The notes under the pieces: generated by a model
What the model saw: only the letters and a program-made list of their open reading frames with translations
Told to the model about the DNA's origin: nothing
The model's database searches: none
Source: Desulfobacula sp.
GTDB lineage: Bacteria; Desulfobacterota; Desulfobacteria; Desulfobacterales; Desulfobacteraceae
DNA length: 55,424 bases
Assembly: GCF_014237455.1 (NCBI RefSeq)
Contig: NZ_JABZFL010000076.1
Coordinates: 1 to 55,424, forward strand
Direction of reading: 5' to 3'
Program-made: the position numbers and the translations under genes
In this document: positions 1 through 8,865 of the stretch, one piece after another
How the letters are laid out: the number at the start of each line of letters is the position of its first letter
How positions within the stretch are numbered: the first letter of the stretch is position 1

Positions 1-34
1 GCTTCTTATTTGCTACTTTGGATCTGTCTGCCAT
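1..34 (-). CDS. 5' end of a small gene, cut by the window edge
   Basis: Eleven codons are visible (MADRSKVANKK), reading off the left edge. The start is supported by a strong ribosome binding site, AGGAGG, at about 42-47 with eight bases to the ATG. The gene lies about 100 bp downstream of the reductive dehalogenase homologue on the same strand. Its Lys-rich N terminus resembles the tiny basic ORFs at 3332-3433 and 38701-38772, but too little is present to name it. Confidence 0.6.
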   Translation of the reverse strand, partial: MADRSKVANKK

Positions 35-130
35 GTTGTAAGCCTCCTTTGATGTTAAAGTTGGCTTATCATCTCATGCCCTGAATCCAATTTGAAGATG
101 CGGTTCCTTGAGCGCTTACAGAAAAACAGC

Positions 131-1312
131 TTAATTTTGATTCCAGTTTTTTGAGGGAGGACCACTTCCTTGCTCTTGGGGTTCCAGATGAGTTCCAATA
201 TCGTATCCTAAATCTTTCGCTTGTTTTCCATAACCCAGCAACTGGTCGAAATATACGATGGTTTTGCTCATGATATTGCGTTCTACAAAAAATCGGACAA
301 ACTTGTGAAGCAAATTATTGGGCTTGTTCCAGGGACAGACACGGATACAGACTGAGAAGTGATTCCCGTTTTTTACCCAGAAATCAAGACACTGCATGGC
401 CTTGATAGGCCATTTTTTTATGCCCGGAGCATTGTGGAAATTCCAGGGTTGATCTGTTCTTTCTCCCTTCATCAAAGATTTGCTGGGACAATACGTACTG
501 CACAGCTTACATACCTCACAAAATTTTTGTACCCCGATATCAATGGGCGTGTCCGATACCAGAGGAAGATTTGTAAAAACTTTGCTGATTCGAACCCTTG
601 GACCATAATCCCGCGTGATCAGTTGTCCGTTTCTTCCTGCTTCTCCAAGACCTGCATCAACGGCCAGAGGTACGTTGATCCCGATTTCGTTTACAGCTGG
701 TATAGCCCGATATCCCAGTTCAGCAATAAATGTCGCAAGTGATGCTGAACACCAGGCACCTTTAGAATACTCAATATCTGTATCCGCTTCCACAGCAGGG
801 CTCCTCTTCACCATTTCATAACCCATTTCATGTGCCATAACAATCACATAGGGATAATCTTCTGCAATCTCGATTGGGTCACCCACTTCAGCGGCCTGTG
901 AGTATCGGACATTTTGCTCTCCCCAGTGAGTATAAATCCATCGAGGGTCTGTTTTTGCAATCCCCACAAGATCTGCTCCGATCCACCGGGCCTTCTCTTT
1001 CACAATAGAAGATATTTTTTCAGGGTCTGGGGATTTTAATCTATGGGTAGTGTTATATACAGGAACTATCTCTCGACCCAAAAGATTTTTTCTGACAACA
1101 TAGTCAACAGTGGCGCCTGCTGAAAATGTTGCAGCATCAATAACAGTTTTCCCTTTTTTCTTTTTCTTTAAGTTTTCCACACATTGATTATGCATGGAGG
1201 TATATTTATTCCCTTCGCGCTGTCCTTTGCTGAATGCAGTATTACGATCATCAAACCTTGGTATATCTCCTGTTATGAATTGCGTATAGGTTGGTTCTTT
1301 AACATCTTTCAT
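131..1312 (-). CDS. reductive dehalogenase homologue (RdhA-like), no Tat signal
   Basis: The 393-residue protein has the catalytic-core layout of corrinoid/Fe-S reductive dehalogenases, related to epoxyqueuosine reductase. The first ferredoxin motif is complete: C265, C268, C271, C275 followed by Pro. The second motif has C308, C322 and C326-Pro, but the Cys expected three residues before C322 is F319, so the second cluster may be [3Fe-4S] or lack one ligand. There is no twin-arginine signal peptide and no rdhB anchor gene next door. That argues for a cytoplasmic protein rather than a classical membrane-attached respiratory dehalogenase. The conserved-looking region MAHEMGYEMV and the segment GLGEAGRNG fit the family's cofactor-binding core. 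The substrate cannot be inferred; a non-dehalogenating role is possible. Confidence 0.8.
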   Translation of the reverse strand: MKDVKEPTYTQFITGDIPRFDDRNTAFSKGQREGNKYTSMHNQCVENLKKKKKGKTVIDAATFSAGATVDYVVRKNLLGREIVPVYNTTHRLKSPDPEKISSIVKEKARWIGADLVGIAKTDPRWIYTHWGEQNVRYSQAAEVGDPIEIAEDYPYVIVMAHEMGYEMVKRSPAVEADTDIEYSKGAWCSASLATFIAELGYRAIPAVNEIGINVPLAVDAGLGEAGRNGQLITRDYGPRVRISKVFTNLPLVSDTPIDIGVQKFCEVCKLCSTYCPSKSLMKGERTDQPWNFHNAPGIKKWPIKAMQCLDFWVKNGNHFSVCIRVCPWNKPNNLLHKFVRFFVERNIMSKTIVYFDQLLGYGKQAKDLGYDIGTHLEPQEQGSGPPSKNWNQN

Positions 1313-1387
1313 TATAATTCCAGTCTCTTCGAATCATTTTTGTCCTTTTACGCTAAGTTTTTTCATATAATACGCTCCGACTATTAT

Positions 1388-2326
1388 TTAATTAAATTTT
1401 GCATCAGCGATGATACACAATATTTCATACATTATCGTTGCTGCAATCAAAGCGGTGTTACCCGACGGATCAAACGGCGGTGAGACTTCCACAAGATCTG
1501 CTCCAATTATGTTCAATCCCCGCAAACCCCGAATCAATCTCTGGGCTTCCATGGGCAGGATGCCACCAATTTCAGGCGTGCCTGTACCCGGTGTAAATGC
1601 CGGATCAATACCATCAATATCAAAAGAAAGATATGTCCTTTTATCTCCAACAATCTTCCTTGCTTCATGAATCACTTTTTCAACACCCAGGGCTGAAAAT
1701 TCCTCAATATAGATAATCCGAATTCCATGTTTTGGTCCAAATTCCCAACACTCTTCAGAGTTGGCGGCACCCCTGATTCCGATCTGTATGGTTCTTTTCG
1801 GGTCCAGCACCCCCTCCTCAATTGCTCTTCGAAATGGTGTGCCATGGCTGTATTTGGAATTCATTTCCTCATCACAACAGTCGGTATGGGCATCAACATG
1901 AATCAGACCCACGGGTTTGTCTTTTCCAATGGCTCTTATAATGGGCAGTGTAATGGAGTGGTCCCCTCCTGCACTGATTGGAATAACCGAAGCGCTATGA
2001 AGTTTTTCAATAAACTCTTGAATATTTTTATGACTTGCTTTTACATCAAATATTTTTTTAAACTGCACATCCCCAACATCCCCCACCCGGCATAGATCAT
2101 AGGGGTTTATTCGCGTGACATGATGAATTTTACGCATCATGCTTGAATAATCTCTGATTTGCCTTGGTCCTTGCCTTGCGCCTGAACGGGCTTCAACCGC
2201 ACCGTCATAGGGAATCCCGAGAAAGGCAATATCAATGTCATTAAAATCATTTATGTGAGGTGCTCTCATAAATGTCGGTATTCCGCAATAACGCGGTTCT
2301 TCCATTGCATCATATAAATTATTCAT
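1388..2326 (-). CDS. agmatinase/arginase-family ureohydrolase
   Basis: The binuclear-manganese ureohydrolase motifs are all present in order: GGDHSIT, DAHTD, and DIDGIDPAFTPGTGTPE near the C terminus. The family hydrolyses guanidino compounds (agmatine, arginine, guanidinobutyrate, proclavaminate) to urea and an amine. The exact substrate is not readable, although the GTGTPE segment is more typical of agmatinase-like than arginase enzymes. I place the start at 2326 (MNNLYDAMEE), giving 312 residues, because a GAGAGGTGG ribosome binding site precedes it by nine bases. The frame stays open 46 codons further upstream, but that extension runs into the attC-like hairpin at 2430-2478. No polyamine genes lie beside it. 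Confidence 0.85.
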   Translation of the reverse strand: MNNLYDAMEEPRYCGIPTFMRAPHINDFNDIDIAFLGIPYDGAVEARSGARQGPRQIRDYSSMMRKIHHVTRINPYDLCRVGDVGDVQFKKIFDVKASHKNIQEFIEKLHSASVIPISAGGDHSITLPIIRAIGKDKPVGLIHVDAHTDCCDEEMNSKYSHGTPFRRAIEEGVLDPKRTIQIGIRGAANSEECWEFGPKHGIRIIYIEEFSALGVEKVIHEARKIVGDKRTYLSFDIDGIDPAFTPGTGTPEIGGILPMEAQRLIRGLRGLNIIGADLVEVSPPFDPSGNTALIAATIMYEILCIIADAKFN

Positions 2327-2429
2327 TTTACCAGTCCACCTCTCTATAATGTCCCGGGTCAATATCACCCTCTGTTGAAAAAAATAAAATTTTTGAATTC
2401 CATCTCTATTTAATTTGAATTGCTGACGC

Positions 2430-2478
2430 CCAAAACCCCAAACAAGCGGTATTATCCGCTTCATTTGGCTTGTTGAGA
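2430..2478 (-). repeat. attC-like site 1
   Basis: Minus strand: TCTCAAC box at 2472-2478, then the stem CCAAATGAAGCGG paired with CCGCTTGTTTGG (one unpaired G), and a GTTTTGG box. It follows the broken NYN gene. The sequence just upstream on the minus strand matches that before site 3 (8753-8803). Confidence 0.55.
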
Positions 2479-2534
2479 TTTATAGTGCAAAAATTAAGGT
2501 TTGATCCCAACTCCAATCGAATGAAAATGTCTTG

Positions 2535-3237
2535 CTAAGTAGGCCTTTTTTTTCGAGTATCTCTGACAAGATAAGAGTTTCCTGTACCGCGTTTTAGCTC
2601 AAACAGGTCTATCGCTTTTAAAAGACTGCTTAAATTTTTATAGCCATAATTCCTGCTGTCAAAAGAGGTTTTATTCGATATATGTGCTCCTACCGGACCG
2701 AGTGCCGCCCAGCCACTATCTTCTTCTGTTGATTCAATCGCTGTGCGGAGCAAATTTATCAGTTTGGTATCAGATTTCAGATTTTTTGATTTTGTTTGTA
2801 CCGTTCCATTCTGTTTCGGTTCCTGATCTAAAAATAAAAACTTGGAACATGCATTCACAAATGGAGACGGCGCTTTACGTTCACCAAATCCCAAAACAAC
2901 CTTTCCTTCAGCGAGGGCTCGTGTAACCATTGGAGTGAAATCACAGTCGGATGACACAAAGCACATGACATCTATGTCTTTCGTATACATCACATCCATT
3001 GCATCGATAACGAGTGCAATATCCGAGGCATTCTTTCCCTTTGTGAGGTCATATTGTTGTACCGGCTGAATCGCATATTCGTGTAAAAGCTCTTCCCATG
3101 GCTTTAGAGAGGGGTTTTTCCAATTCCCATGTTACTACACCATACTTTGCCACTTCGCTTAGAACGTCTTCAAACCTATTCGCAGGAGCATTGTCCGCAT
3201 CTATGAATAATGCGATTTTCTGTTTTAATTCGATCAT
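2535..3237 (-). pseudogene. NYN-domain (LabA-like) protein with OST-HTH, broken by a ~14-bp deletion
   Basis: The N-terminal piece (3049-3237) begins with the NYN-family motif IALFIDADNAPANRFEDVL. The C-terminal piece (2535-2999 and upstream in the same frame) carries the partner motif VSSDCDFTPMVTRAL and ends in a LOTUS/OST-HTH-like segment. The two frames are continuous in meaning. After YGVVT the first frame reads into nonsense, while the next frame resumes with GNWKNPSLKPWEELLHEYAI. Relatives have about five extra residues (roughly IRRAY) between these points, and four bases remain where eighteen are expected. This fits a 14-bp deletion that shifts the frame. The family are PIN-fold ribonucleases or RNA-binding proteins. 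An attC-like site follows the stop. Confidence 0.8.
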
Positions 3238-3331
3238 TTTCTATTGAAACCTCTCAATCTTGGGAAAAGAATTTTTTTCAATTCACTTTGTTAAGGGGAG
3301 CGTCAGCCTTAAAGCCTATTTGAATAGGGTG

Positions 3332-3433
3332 CTATTTTTTATCTTTTTTGGCTTTCTTCTCTTTACGTTTTTCTTTCAATGATTTTTCTGACTTTTTCTT
3401 AACGGCTTTTTGCGCATCTCTTCCCTTAGCCAT
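3332..3433 (-). CDS. tiny Lys-rich basic protein (33 aa)
   Basis: The ORF encodes 33 residues beginning MAKGRDAQKAVKKKSEKS and ending in a Lys-rich tail; nearly half the residues are Lys or Arg. An AAAGGGGA ribosome binding site sits just before the ATG. It resembles the 23-residue ORF at 38701-38772 and the gene start at the left edge in opening with MA and a run of basic residues. I do not recognise a function; nucleic-acid or ribosome binding would be a guess from charge alone. Confidence 0.55.
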   Translation of the reverse strand: MAKGRDAQKAVKKKSEKSLKEKRKEKKAKKDKK

Positions 3434-3643
3434 AATTTTCCCCTTTGCTATGGTTTGTGAAATATTGTTTTTGATTGTATTTCCATCATAGTCAGAATAC
3501 AAGCGGAATCATTTTATGATGGATGATTTATTCTATCACACATAACATTAGTAACGTTTTTTCTATAACATAGAGAGGACAGTACGCGGATAATTTTTTT
3601 TTGTCATCTTTTTCGTTTTTGCTCTTTTTACATATAATGCGGT

Positions 3644-3738
3644 GACCGGTCCAGTTCCTTGTTCTGGCGCCAGAGGCGACGGAACAAGGGGCTGGACGTA
3701 GTCAGCACCGGGATTCATGGCGGCGGAGCCGCCATGAA
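3644..3738 (-). repeat. long imperfect inverted repeat plus GC-rich hairpin abutting attC-like site 2
   Basis: Two nested structures lie downstream of site 2. The first, at 3714-3738, is a near-perfect hairpin built on GGCGGCTCCGCCGCC. The second, at about 3644-3712, is a longer imperfect one pairing CCTTGTTC with GAACAAGG and GTCCAG with CTGGAC around the palindrome TCTGGCGCCAGA. The GC-rich hairpin recurs at 19964-19988 and 26029-26053, each time directly after an attC-like site. CGGTGCTGACTACG follows here and at 26029; only CGGTGC is kept at 19964. Confidence 0.65.
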
Positions 3739-3782
3739 CTTGAAAATCTGCGGCTTGTCCGTCAGCATTTTAGTTGTTGAGT
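3733..3782 (-). repeat. attC-like site 2
   Basis: Minus strand: ACTCAAC (matches RYYYAAC) at 3776-3782, then AACTAAAAT, the core CTGACGGACAAGCCGCAG with one unpaired A, then ATTTTCAAGTT. It lies about eight bases after the stop codon of the RluA-family gene. The core is shared with sites 5, 7 and 17. Confidence 0.65.
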
Positions 3783-3790
3783 CTTTATTT

Positions 3791-4579
3791 TTATCCCCGT
3801 TTTTTCTTTATCTCCTTTTTTTGGTGCTTTTTTGGACCTTTGAAGGGTTTAGTCTTCCGGGGCAAGTCTCCATCCTTATCTTGAATCTCAAAACAATTTG
3901 AAAAATAATCTGGTATTTTAGTTTCAAATACCATTTCTTCTTTATTAAACGGGTGTTTAAATTTGATTGAGAGTGCGTGCAAGGCCAAACGCCCCTGAGG
4001 GTTTTCATTATATTTTAAATCGCCGAGAATTGGGTGGCCTCTGTCGGACAGGTGAACACGGATCTGATTTTTTTTACCTGTCAAAAGATCTATTTCCAAT
4101 AAACTATAGTCCCTGGACTCTTTTATTACTCGATATCTGGTTCGGGCCAGCTTGCCTTCTTCCGGGGTCTTCACAGAAGACATCATATAATCGTCTTTCT
4201 CCGCAAGATAAGATTCAATAATACCACTTTTTTCTGCTAAATTACCTTGGACAACTGCCAGGTATTTTTTTTCCACATTTTTCCACTGTGCCGCAAATTT
4301 TTCACGAAGTTCATAGCTTTTTGTAAAAACCATGACGCCCGATGTCTCACGATCCAAACGGTGAACAACAAACAGGTTGGTCTTTGCCTTTGGGTTCCCT
4401 TTTCTCACATAATTTATTAATAACTGATGAGCCGTTTTTTCTTTTTCATACCTGGCTTTGACACTCAAAAGGCCAGAACTTTTATCAATTACAATGATGT
4501 CCCGGTCTTCATAAAGAATCTTAATACCTTCGGGTACATATTTAGATCTTATTTTTATTTTCGATTTAATCATTATCAT
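3791..4579 (-). CDS. RluA-family pseudouridine synthase
   Basis: The 262-residue protein isomerises uridine to pseudouridine in RNA. The family catalytic motif HRLDRETSG, with its Asp, lies in the first half. The later motif GKKNQIRVHLSDRGHPILGD closes the active site. There is no N-terminal S4 domain, so it is closer to RluA/TruC-type short members than to full RluD. The last 25 residues form a Lys-rich tail that may bind RNA. The target position is not inferable. The gene stop is followed almost at once by attC-like site 2, so the gene sits like the body of a cassette although its function is housekeeping in style. Confidence 0.85.
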   Translation of the reverse strand: MIMIKSKIKIRSKYVPEGIKILYEDRDIIVIDKSSGLLSVKARYEKEKTAHQLLINYVRKGNPKAKTNLFVVHRLDRETSGVMVFTKSYELREKFAAQWKNVEKKYLAVVQGNLAEKSGIIESYLAEKDDYMMSSVKTPEEGKLARTRYRVIKESRDYSLLEIDLLTGKKNQIRVHLSDRGHPILGDLKYNENPQGRLALHALSIKFKHPFNKEEMVFETKIPDYFSNCFEIQDKDGDLPRKTKPFKGPKKHQKKEIKKKRG

Positions 4580-4796
4580 TTCTTGAATTTTTGTTTTTTC
4601 TTATATTTACCACAAGTATTGATAGGCTAAAAGAATTGATTCATATTGAGGATTAATAATAATTCAAGACCCGACCCCATATTTTCATGCCATATTTTTC
4701 ATTGCTTGTTGAGATTTATAAGACAACAACCAAGGTGTGACCCCCATTTCTACATTTTTTCATCTATAAAATTTCAACTATGCTATAAGTACGCCT

Positions 4797-7094
4797 ATGG
4801 GAAAAATCGGGACTGAAAAAAACGGGCAAAAAAAGATTGAACTGCTGGCACCTGGTGGCGATATCGATTCTATTAAAGCTGCCATTGTTGCCGGAGCCGA
4901 TGCCGTATACTGTGGACTGAATCAATTTAACGCAAGAAACCGGGCAGCCAATATCAGTTTTGACGATTTAAATGGAGTTTTAAATCTGGCGCATCAAAAT
5001 CATTGCAAAGTTTTTTTAACACTTAATATCCTCATAATGGGAAGTGAAATTCGGTTTCTTTTCAGCATTTTAAATAAACTGATCAATACAGGGATTGATG
5101 GGGTCATTGTTCAGGATTTAGGATTGTTTTATCTGCTGTCCAAGTATTTTAAAGGCTTGGAAATCCATGCATCGACTCAGTTTAATACCCACAACGAAGG
5201 TCAGGTAAAAATTTTAAAAAAACTTGGGGTTAACCGGGTTAATCTATCAAGAGAGCTGAATATCCATGAGATAAAAGCGTTAACTTTGACAGCCCATAAA
5301 AATAAGATTTCAACCGAAGTTTTTGTTCACGGATCCTATTGTCTGTCTTTTTCAGGACTCTGTTATATCAGTTCGGTTCATTCAGGAAATTCTGGAAATC
5401 GCGGCAGATGCAGTCAACCTTGCAGGGATAGATATTTGACCACGCCTGAAGGTAAAAATTTCCCCCTTAATCTTAAGGACAATTGTGCCTATACTGATCT
5501 TATAAAACTTTCGGACGCCGGGGTTGACGCCTTGAAAATAGAAGGAAGAATAAAAAAGCTTGATTACGTCTATACGGTGGTAAATTGCTGGAAAAAACAA
5601 CTCCAACGTTTTTATAATCAAAACGATCTGAATAATGACACTGGTGATCTTTATAAGGTATTTAATCGAGATTTTTCAAATGCCTATTTAAAGGGAGATA
5701 TTAATAAAAATATGTTTATTGATAATCCCCGGGATTATTCAATCAAACAATTTTCCGGTATTGATGAAAACTTTGGCAATAAAAAACTGGCACAAGGAGA
5801 AATCGAATATTATGAAGCAAAAGCTGCAATCAACACAACGGTTAAAAACAAAATCAAACTATTAAGCATCGAGAAATCTCCCTTAACCATAAGCATTTCA
5901 GGCAAGGCCAACACGCCTTTGAAATTTTGTGTAAAAGCCATAGACACATCCTTTGTTGTTTTTTCAAAAACCAATCTTGTCCCCAAAAATGAGCAAAGCA
6001 TCTCCAAGTGCCTGACTTACAATTTTTTATTAGAAAGACTCAAAGCCATAAATGATACGCAATATTATATTGAGCATCTGGAATTAGAAAATCTTCAATC
6101 CGGTCTTTTCATCTCTTTTAATGAAATCTCTTCAATCAAAAAAAGGATTTTATACATTTTGAAGGGTGAAAAAGAAATGAAAGATCCTGTTGAAGTTCCC
6201 TTTTTAAACAAACAAAGCCCTTTAAAAACCAAACCGGTTCTTTCGATATTAATCAATTCCCAAAAAGATTTGTCCCTTTGTGACAAGACCTCAGCAGATA
6301 TTTTTTTTCAATTACCAAACTCTTTTAAACATGAGGGGGTAAAGAAAGGGCATTCTGAATTCATTAATTTTTTCTTGAAAAACAAAAAATTAATTCCCTG
6401 GTTTCCATCGGTCTTGATTGGAGACAACTATACGGCGGCGTTGGACTTTTTATCACAGGTTCAACCAAAGATGATTGTAACAAACAATGCCGGGATAGCC
6501 TATGAAGCCTATAAAAAAGGAATTGCCTGGATTGCCGGACCCTATTTGAATTTGGTTAATTCATTTGGCCTTTTCTGTTTAAAAGAAAATTTTAATTGTT
6601 ATGGCACATTTATTTCAAACGAAATCAGTAAGTATCAGCTAAGGAGCATTAGTCATCCTGAAAATTTCAAACTGTATTATAGTATCTATCATCCGATTGT
6701 TCTTCTAACCAGCAGGCAATGTCTACTTCATCAGGTGATTGGGTGTAAAAAAACATCAATGGATGAAAACTGTGTTCAAAATTGCAAGAAGTCTTCATCC
6801 ATTACCAATTTAAACAAGGTTCCTATGTTTATTGAAAAAACACAAGGGAACTACCATTCTATCTATAATCATCAAAATTTTCTAAATACAGATATCGTGA
6901 CAGATTTACCGAATATTTTTTCTGGTTTCTCAATTGACTTAAGAGATATAAAAACTGAAACGAAATTTAAGATGGATAAAGTCGGGATCGTAAAGCTTTT
7001 TGAAAATTTTTTACATGGAAACCTTGAGGCAGGCAAAGCGCTGAAACGAATGATACACCCCACAACAAAGACCCAATATAAGAAAGGGATTTAA
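4797..7094 (+). CDS. U32 peptidase-family protein, RlhA-like RNA hydroxylase
   Basis: This is the only convincing plus-strand gene. The N-terminal half is a U32-type TIM barrel (ELLAPGGDIDSIKAAI; GADAVYCGLNQFNARNRAANI; EIHASTQFNTHN). It has the U32 cysteine set C182, C189, C205 and C209 in GSYCLSFSGLCYIS and RGRCSQPCR, which in RlhA and TrhP-type enzymes is proposed to hold an Fe-S cluster. RlhA hydroxylates a 23S rRNA cytidine, and TrhP-type relatives act on tRNA uridine. The 765-residue length and long second half resemble RlhA (about 650 residues) more than the short TrhP. A further Cys group near the C terminus (CLLHQVIGC...CVQNC) may be a second metal site. The start ATG at 4797 is the first in frame; no strong ribosome binding site is obvious. 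Confidence 0.8.
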   Translation: MGKIGTEKNGQKKIELLAPGGDIDSIKAAIVAGADAVYCGLNQFNARNRAANISFDDLNGVLNLAHQNHCKVFLTLNILIMGSEIRFLFSILNKLINTGIDGVIVQDLGLFYLLSKYFKGLEIHASTQFNTHNEGQVKILKKLGVNRVNLSRELNIHEIKALTLTAHKNKISTEVFVHGSYCLSFSGLCYISSVHSGNSGNRGRCSQPCRDRYLTTPEGKNFPLNLKDNCAYTDLIKLSDAGVDALKIEGRIKKLDYVYTVVNCWKKQLQRFYNQNDLNNDTGDLYKVFNRDFSNAYLKGDINKNMFIDNPRDYSIKQFSGIDENFGNKKLAQGEIEYYEAKAAINTTVKNKIKLLSIEKSPLTISISGKANTPLKFCVKAIDTSFVVFSKTNLVPKNEQSISKCLTYNFLLERLKAINDTQYYIEHLELENLQSGLFISFNEISSIKKRILYILKGEKEMKDPVEVPFLNKQSPLKTKPVLSILINSQKDLSLCDKTSADIFFQLPNSFKHEGVKKGHSEFINFFLKNKKLIPWFPSVLIGDNYTAALDFLSQVQPKMIVTNNAGIAYEAYKKGIAWIAGPYLNLVNSFGLFCLKENFNCYGTFISNEISKYQLRSISHPENFKLYYSIYHPIVLLTSRQCLLHQVIGCKKTSMDENCVQNCKKSSSITNLNKVPMFIEKTQGNYHSIYNHQNFLNTDIVTDLPNIFSGFSIDLRDIKTETKFKMDKVGIVKLFENFLHGNLEAGKALKRMIHPTTKTQYKKGI

Positions 7095-7165
7095 AAAAAT
7101 TAAATGAAGCATGTAATGCTATAGATCTGAATGCGGCTGTCATCTGTCATACGTTTATCCTTTTG

Positions 7166-7246
7166 TCATGCCACGGCTCTTTTTTCTCCAGTCTGTGGCA
7201 CCTTGATTTTCCCGGTCACGGCGGAGTTGATCAGCGTGGATCGCCC
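7166..7246 (-). pseudogene. possible 3' tail of a type I restriction specificity gene (hsdS)
   Basis: A 25-codon open segment ends with STLINSAVTGKIKVPQTGE and a stop. Type I specificity subunits characteristically end with LI(T/S)AAVTGKIDV-like sequence, so this may be the last trace of an hsdS gene. A stop codon lies directly upstream, so nothing else of the gene remains. The call rests on one short motif. Confidence 0.35.
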
Positions 7247-7255
7247 CTATATACG

Positions 7256-7894
7256 CTATATACTGGCCACTGCCCGGATTGGAGATCCGTCTGCCTGCTG
7301 AAAGTGAAGGGGAAAACAGCTGAATTCAAAAGCCCCCTCATGCAGCTGATCCAGGTTTGCCAGGTTTTCAACAATCACCATATCCGATCCAAGAAGAATC
7401 TTATGGATGGGATATGTCCGAGTATCGGCACTGTCCGCAGAGATGACATCAAGCCCAATGCCTTTTAACCCTATCCCTGCCATCCACTCAGCAGCCTCCG
7501 GGGTGAGTACCGGAAAGTTGGCAAAATAGTCGTCCGTTCCCCAATAACGACTCCAGCCTGTATGAATCAGCAGAAAATCAGTGTTTTTCAGTTGACTCTC
7601 AACAGGGTTGAGAACCCCAAGATCTATGGATTTATCCTCATTGAGTTCAAGGTGTACAACTATAGCGCTGCCGTAGAAACGGCTGATATCATACTGGTCC
7701 AGATATTTTCCGCCCTTTATCAGATGGGCCGGTGCATCCATATGGGTGCCTGTATGGGAGTAAAAGGTGATCTTTTTTTCAAGGAAACCATCCTGCTCAA
7801 TGGAACAGCCGGTGCTGATTACCGGCTGTTCCGTGCCCGGATAAACAGGCATATCTTCATGGATGGGATGGGTAAGGTCAATGAGTGTGGTCAT
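7256..7894 (-). CDS. cyclase / kynurenine-formamidase-like metal hydrolase
   Basis: The 212-residue protein carries the family signature HTGTHMDAPAH, whose His and Asp ligate zinc, together with the N-terminal strand LIDLTHPIHEDMPVYPG and the later GLDVISAD segment. Members hydrolyse N-formylkynurenine, isatin or other cyclic or formylated substrates. No tryptophan-degradation genes are nearby, so the substrate stays open. Its start codon overlaps the stop codon of the small membrane protein upstream (ATGA arrangement), implying translational coupling. Confidence 0.85.
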   Translation of the reverse strand: MTTLIDLTHPIHEDMPVYPGTEQPVISTGCSIEQDGFLEKKITFYSHTGTHMDAPAHLIKGGKYLDQYDISRFYGSAIVVHLELNEDKSIDLGVLNPVESQLKNTDFLLIHTGWSRYWGTDDYFANFPVLTPEAAEWMAGIGLKGIGLDVISADSADTRTYPIHKILLGSDMVIVENLANLDQLHEGAFEFSCFPLHFQQADGSPIRAVASI

Positions 7895-8061
7895 AATAAT
7901 TTCCAGGAGCCCCTATAAATATCTTTTACATATTTTTTAAACCAAACGGGCCTATTAAAAAGCACATAAAGTAAAATCACAGCAGTAATCGGGAACGGGA
8001 TGATCAAATCAAAAATAGCCAATAAAATCAAATAAATTAATATTTTAGTTTTAGTTTTCAT
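7891..8061 (-). CDS. small membrane protein, 56 aa
   Basis: The ORF starts MKTKTKILIYLILLAIFDL and encodes a very hydrophobic stretch of about 30 residues (residues 7-36), broken by a Pro-Phe-Pro. A basic, aromatic C-terminal tail follows (RPVWFKKYVKDIY). It looks like one or two short transmembrane helices. The stop overlaps the cyclase start by ATGA, so the two are probably made together. I do not recognise the family. Confidence 0.65.
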   Translation of the reverse strand: MKTKTKILIYLILLAIFDLIIPFPITAVILLYVLFNRPVWFKKYVKDIYRGSWKLL

Positions 8062-8098
8062 ATTTCACTTAAGTGCAAAAAATTAATGTGGAAAGCAA

Positions 8099-8761
8099 TT
8101 AAAACTTCTTTTTCTCCCGACATTGAAGAACCATATGATGCGCTAATCCAGCCAAACATTTATTGCAGTTGACGCAAGCCGGCTCATTCGTGTTGCCTTG
8201 ACTCCATTTTTTCAAAATCAAGGGCTCCCGTATCAATGGTCTACATAAAGATATGAAATCAGCTTCTCCATTTGTCACAATTTGATCCATGAGTGGAAAG
8301 CCTCTCATTCCACCAACCAGGATCAATGGGCAGTCATTTAATACTTCTTTCAGTTTTTTACCGGGTAGTCTGTTGTAGGCCTCAGTAAAAGCGAATTTCT
8401 TTTCCGGATAGTTCAGCTTTAAGGCAATGTTAGTCATGGCCTGTGCCGGTTTGGGCATGATCTTGGACATTTCTTTTGAAGGGACACCTCCACGACACAT
8501 ATCAAACATTGAAAAAGCAAGGGTACCGCGAGAGGTTTCGACCCCGTCGATGCCCATTTCAACCAAAGATTCTAAATTTTCAAAAACCTCTTCAATACTG
8601 ATTCCTTTAAATGGAGTATGATCCTTTATAAATTCTAAAATGATACTCCGTTCTTCTGGACTTCCATTAAAGGATCTTGCGTATTTGCCTGCAATTTTAT
8701 TGTAGATTTGGACTGTTGAATTTATTTTTACATTCTGGAAGATATTTAAACCACATAACAC
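8099..8761 (-). pseudogene. 5'-truncated Old Yellow Enzyme-family NADH:flavin oxidoreductase
   Basis: The 220 codons match only the C-terminal half of the OYE/2,4-dienoyl-CoA-reductase TIM barrel. Visible elements are the strand GIDGVETSRGT, the FMN-phosphate loop LILVGGMRGF, the segment GEADFISLCRPLIREP, and the C-terminal CVNCNKC. The N-terminal half with FMN-binding strands and substrate residues is missing. The first few codons (MLCGL) come from the end of the attC-like site at 8753-8803, so the gene is decapitated exactly at that site. It is unlikely to make an active enzyme. Confidence 0.75.
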
Positions 8762-8803
8762 TCCAAATAACCGGTTTCACCCAGTTCATTTGGGTTGTTG
8801 GGA
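8753..8803 (-). repeat. attC-like site 3
   Basis: Minus strand: TCCCAAC at 8797-8803, CCAAATGAACTGG pairing with CCGGTTATTTGG (unpaired G and T), then GTTATGT at 8753-8759. It lies 63 bp after the TrmO-like gene and at the truncated start of the OYE fragment. Confidence 0.65.
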
Positions 8804-8865
8804 TCTATAATACAAAAATTAAGGATTGACCCCTGGCCAGCCCCCGTTAATCAGAATCACCTTAA

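Noticed and set aside
1388-2464. The longer 358-codon start of the ureohydrolase
   Set aside because: The extra 46 codons run through attC-like site 1 and do not resemble the family; a good ribosome binding site supports 2326.
4640-4745. A further attC-like site before the U32 gene
   Set aside because: It has TCTCAAC and a GGGGTCA start, but the following sequence forms no convincing stem, so only the flanking similarity remains.
7095-7165. A rho-independent terminator between the U32 gene and the cyclase gene
   Set aside because: GCATGTAATGC is a short symmetric element without a stable GC stem or T run.
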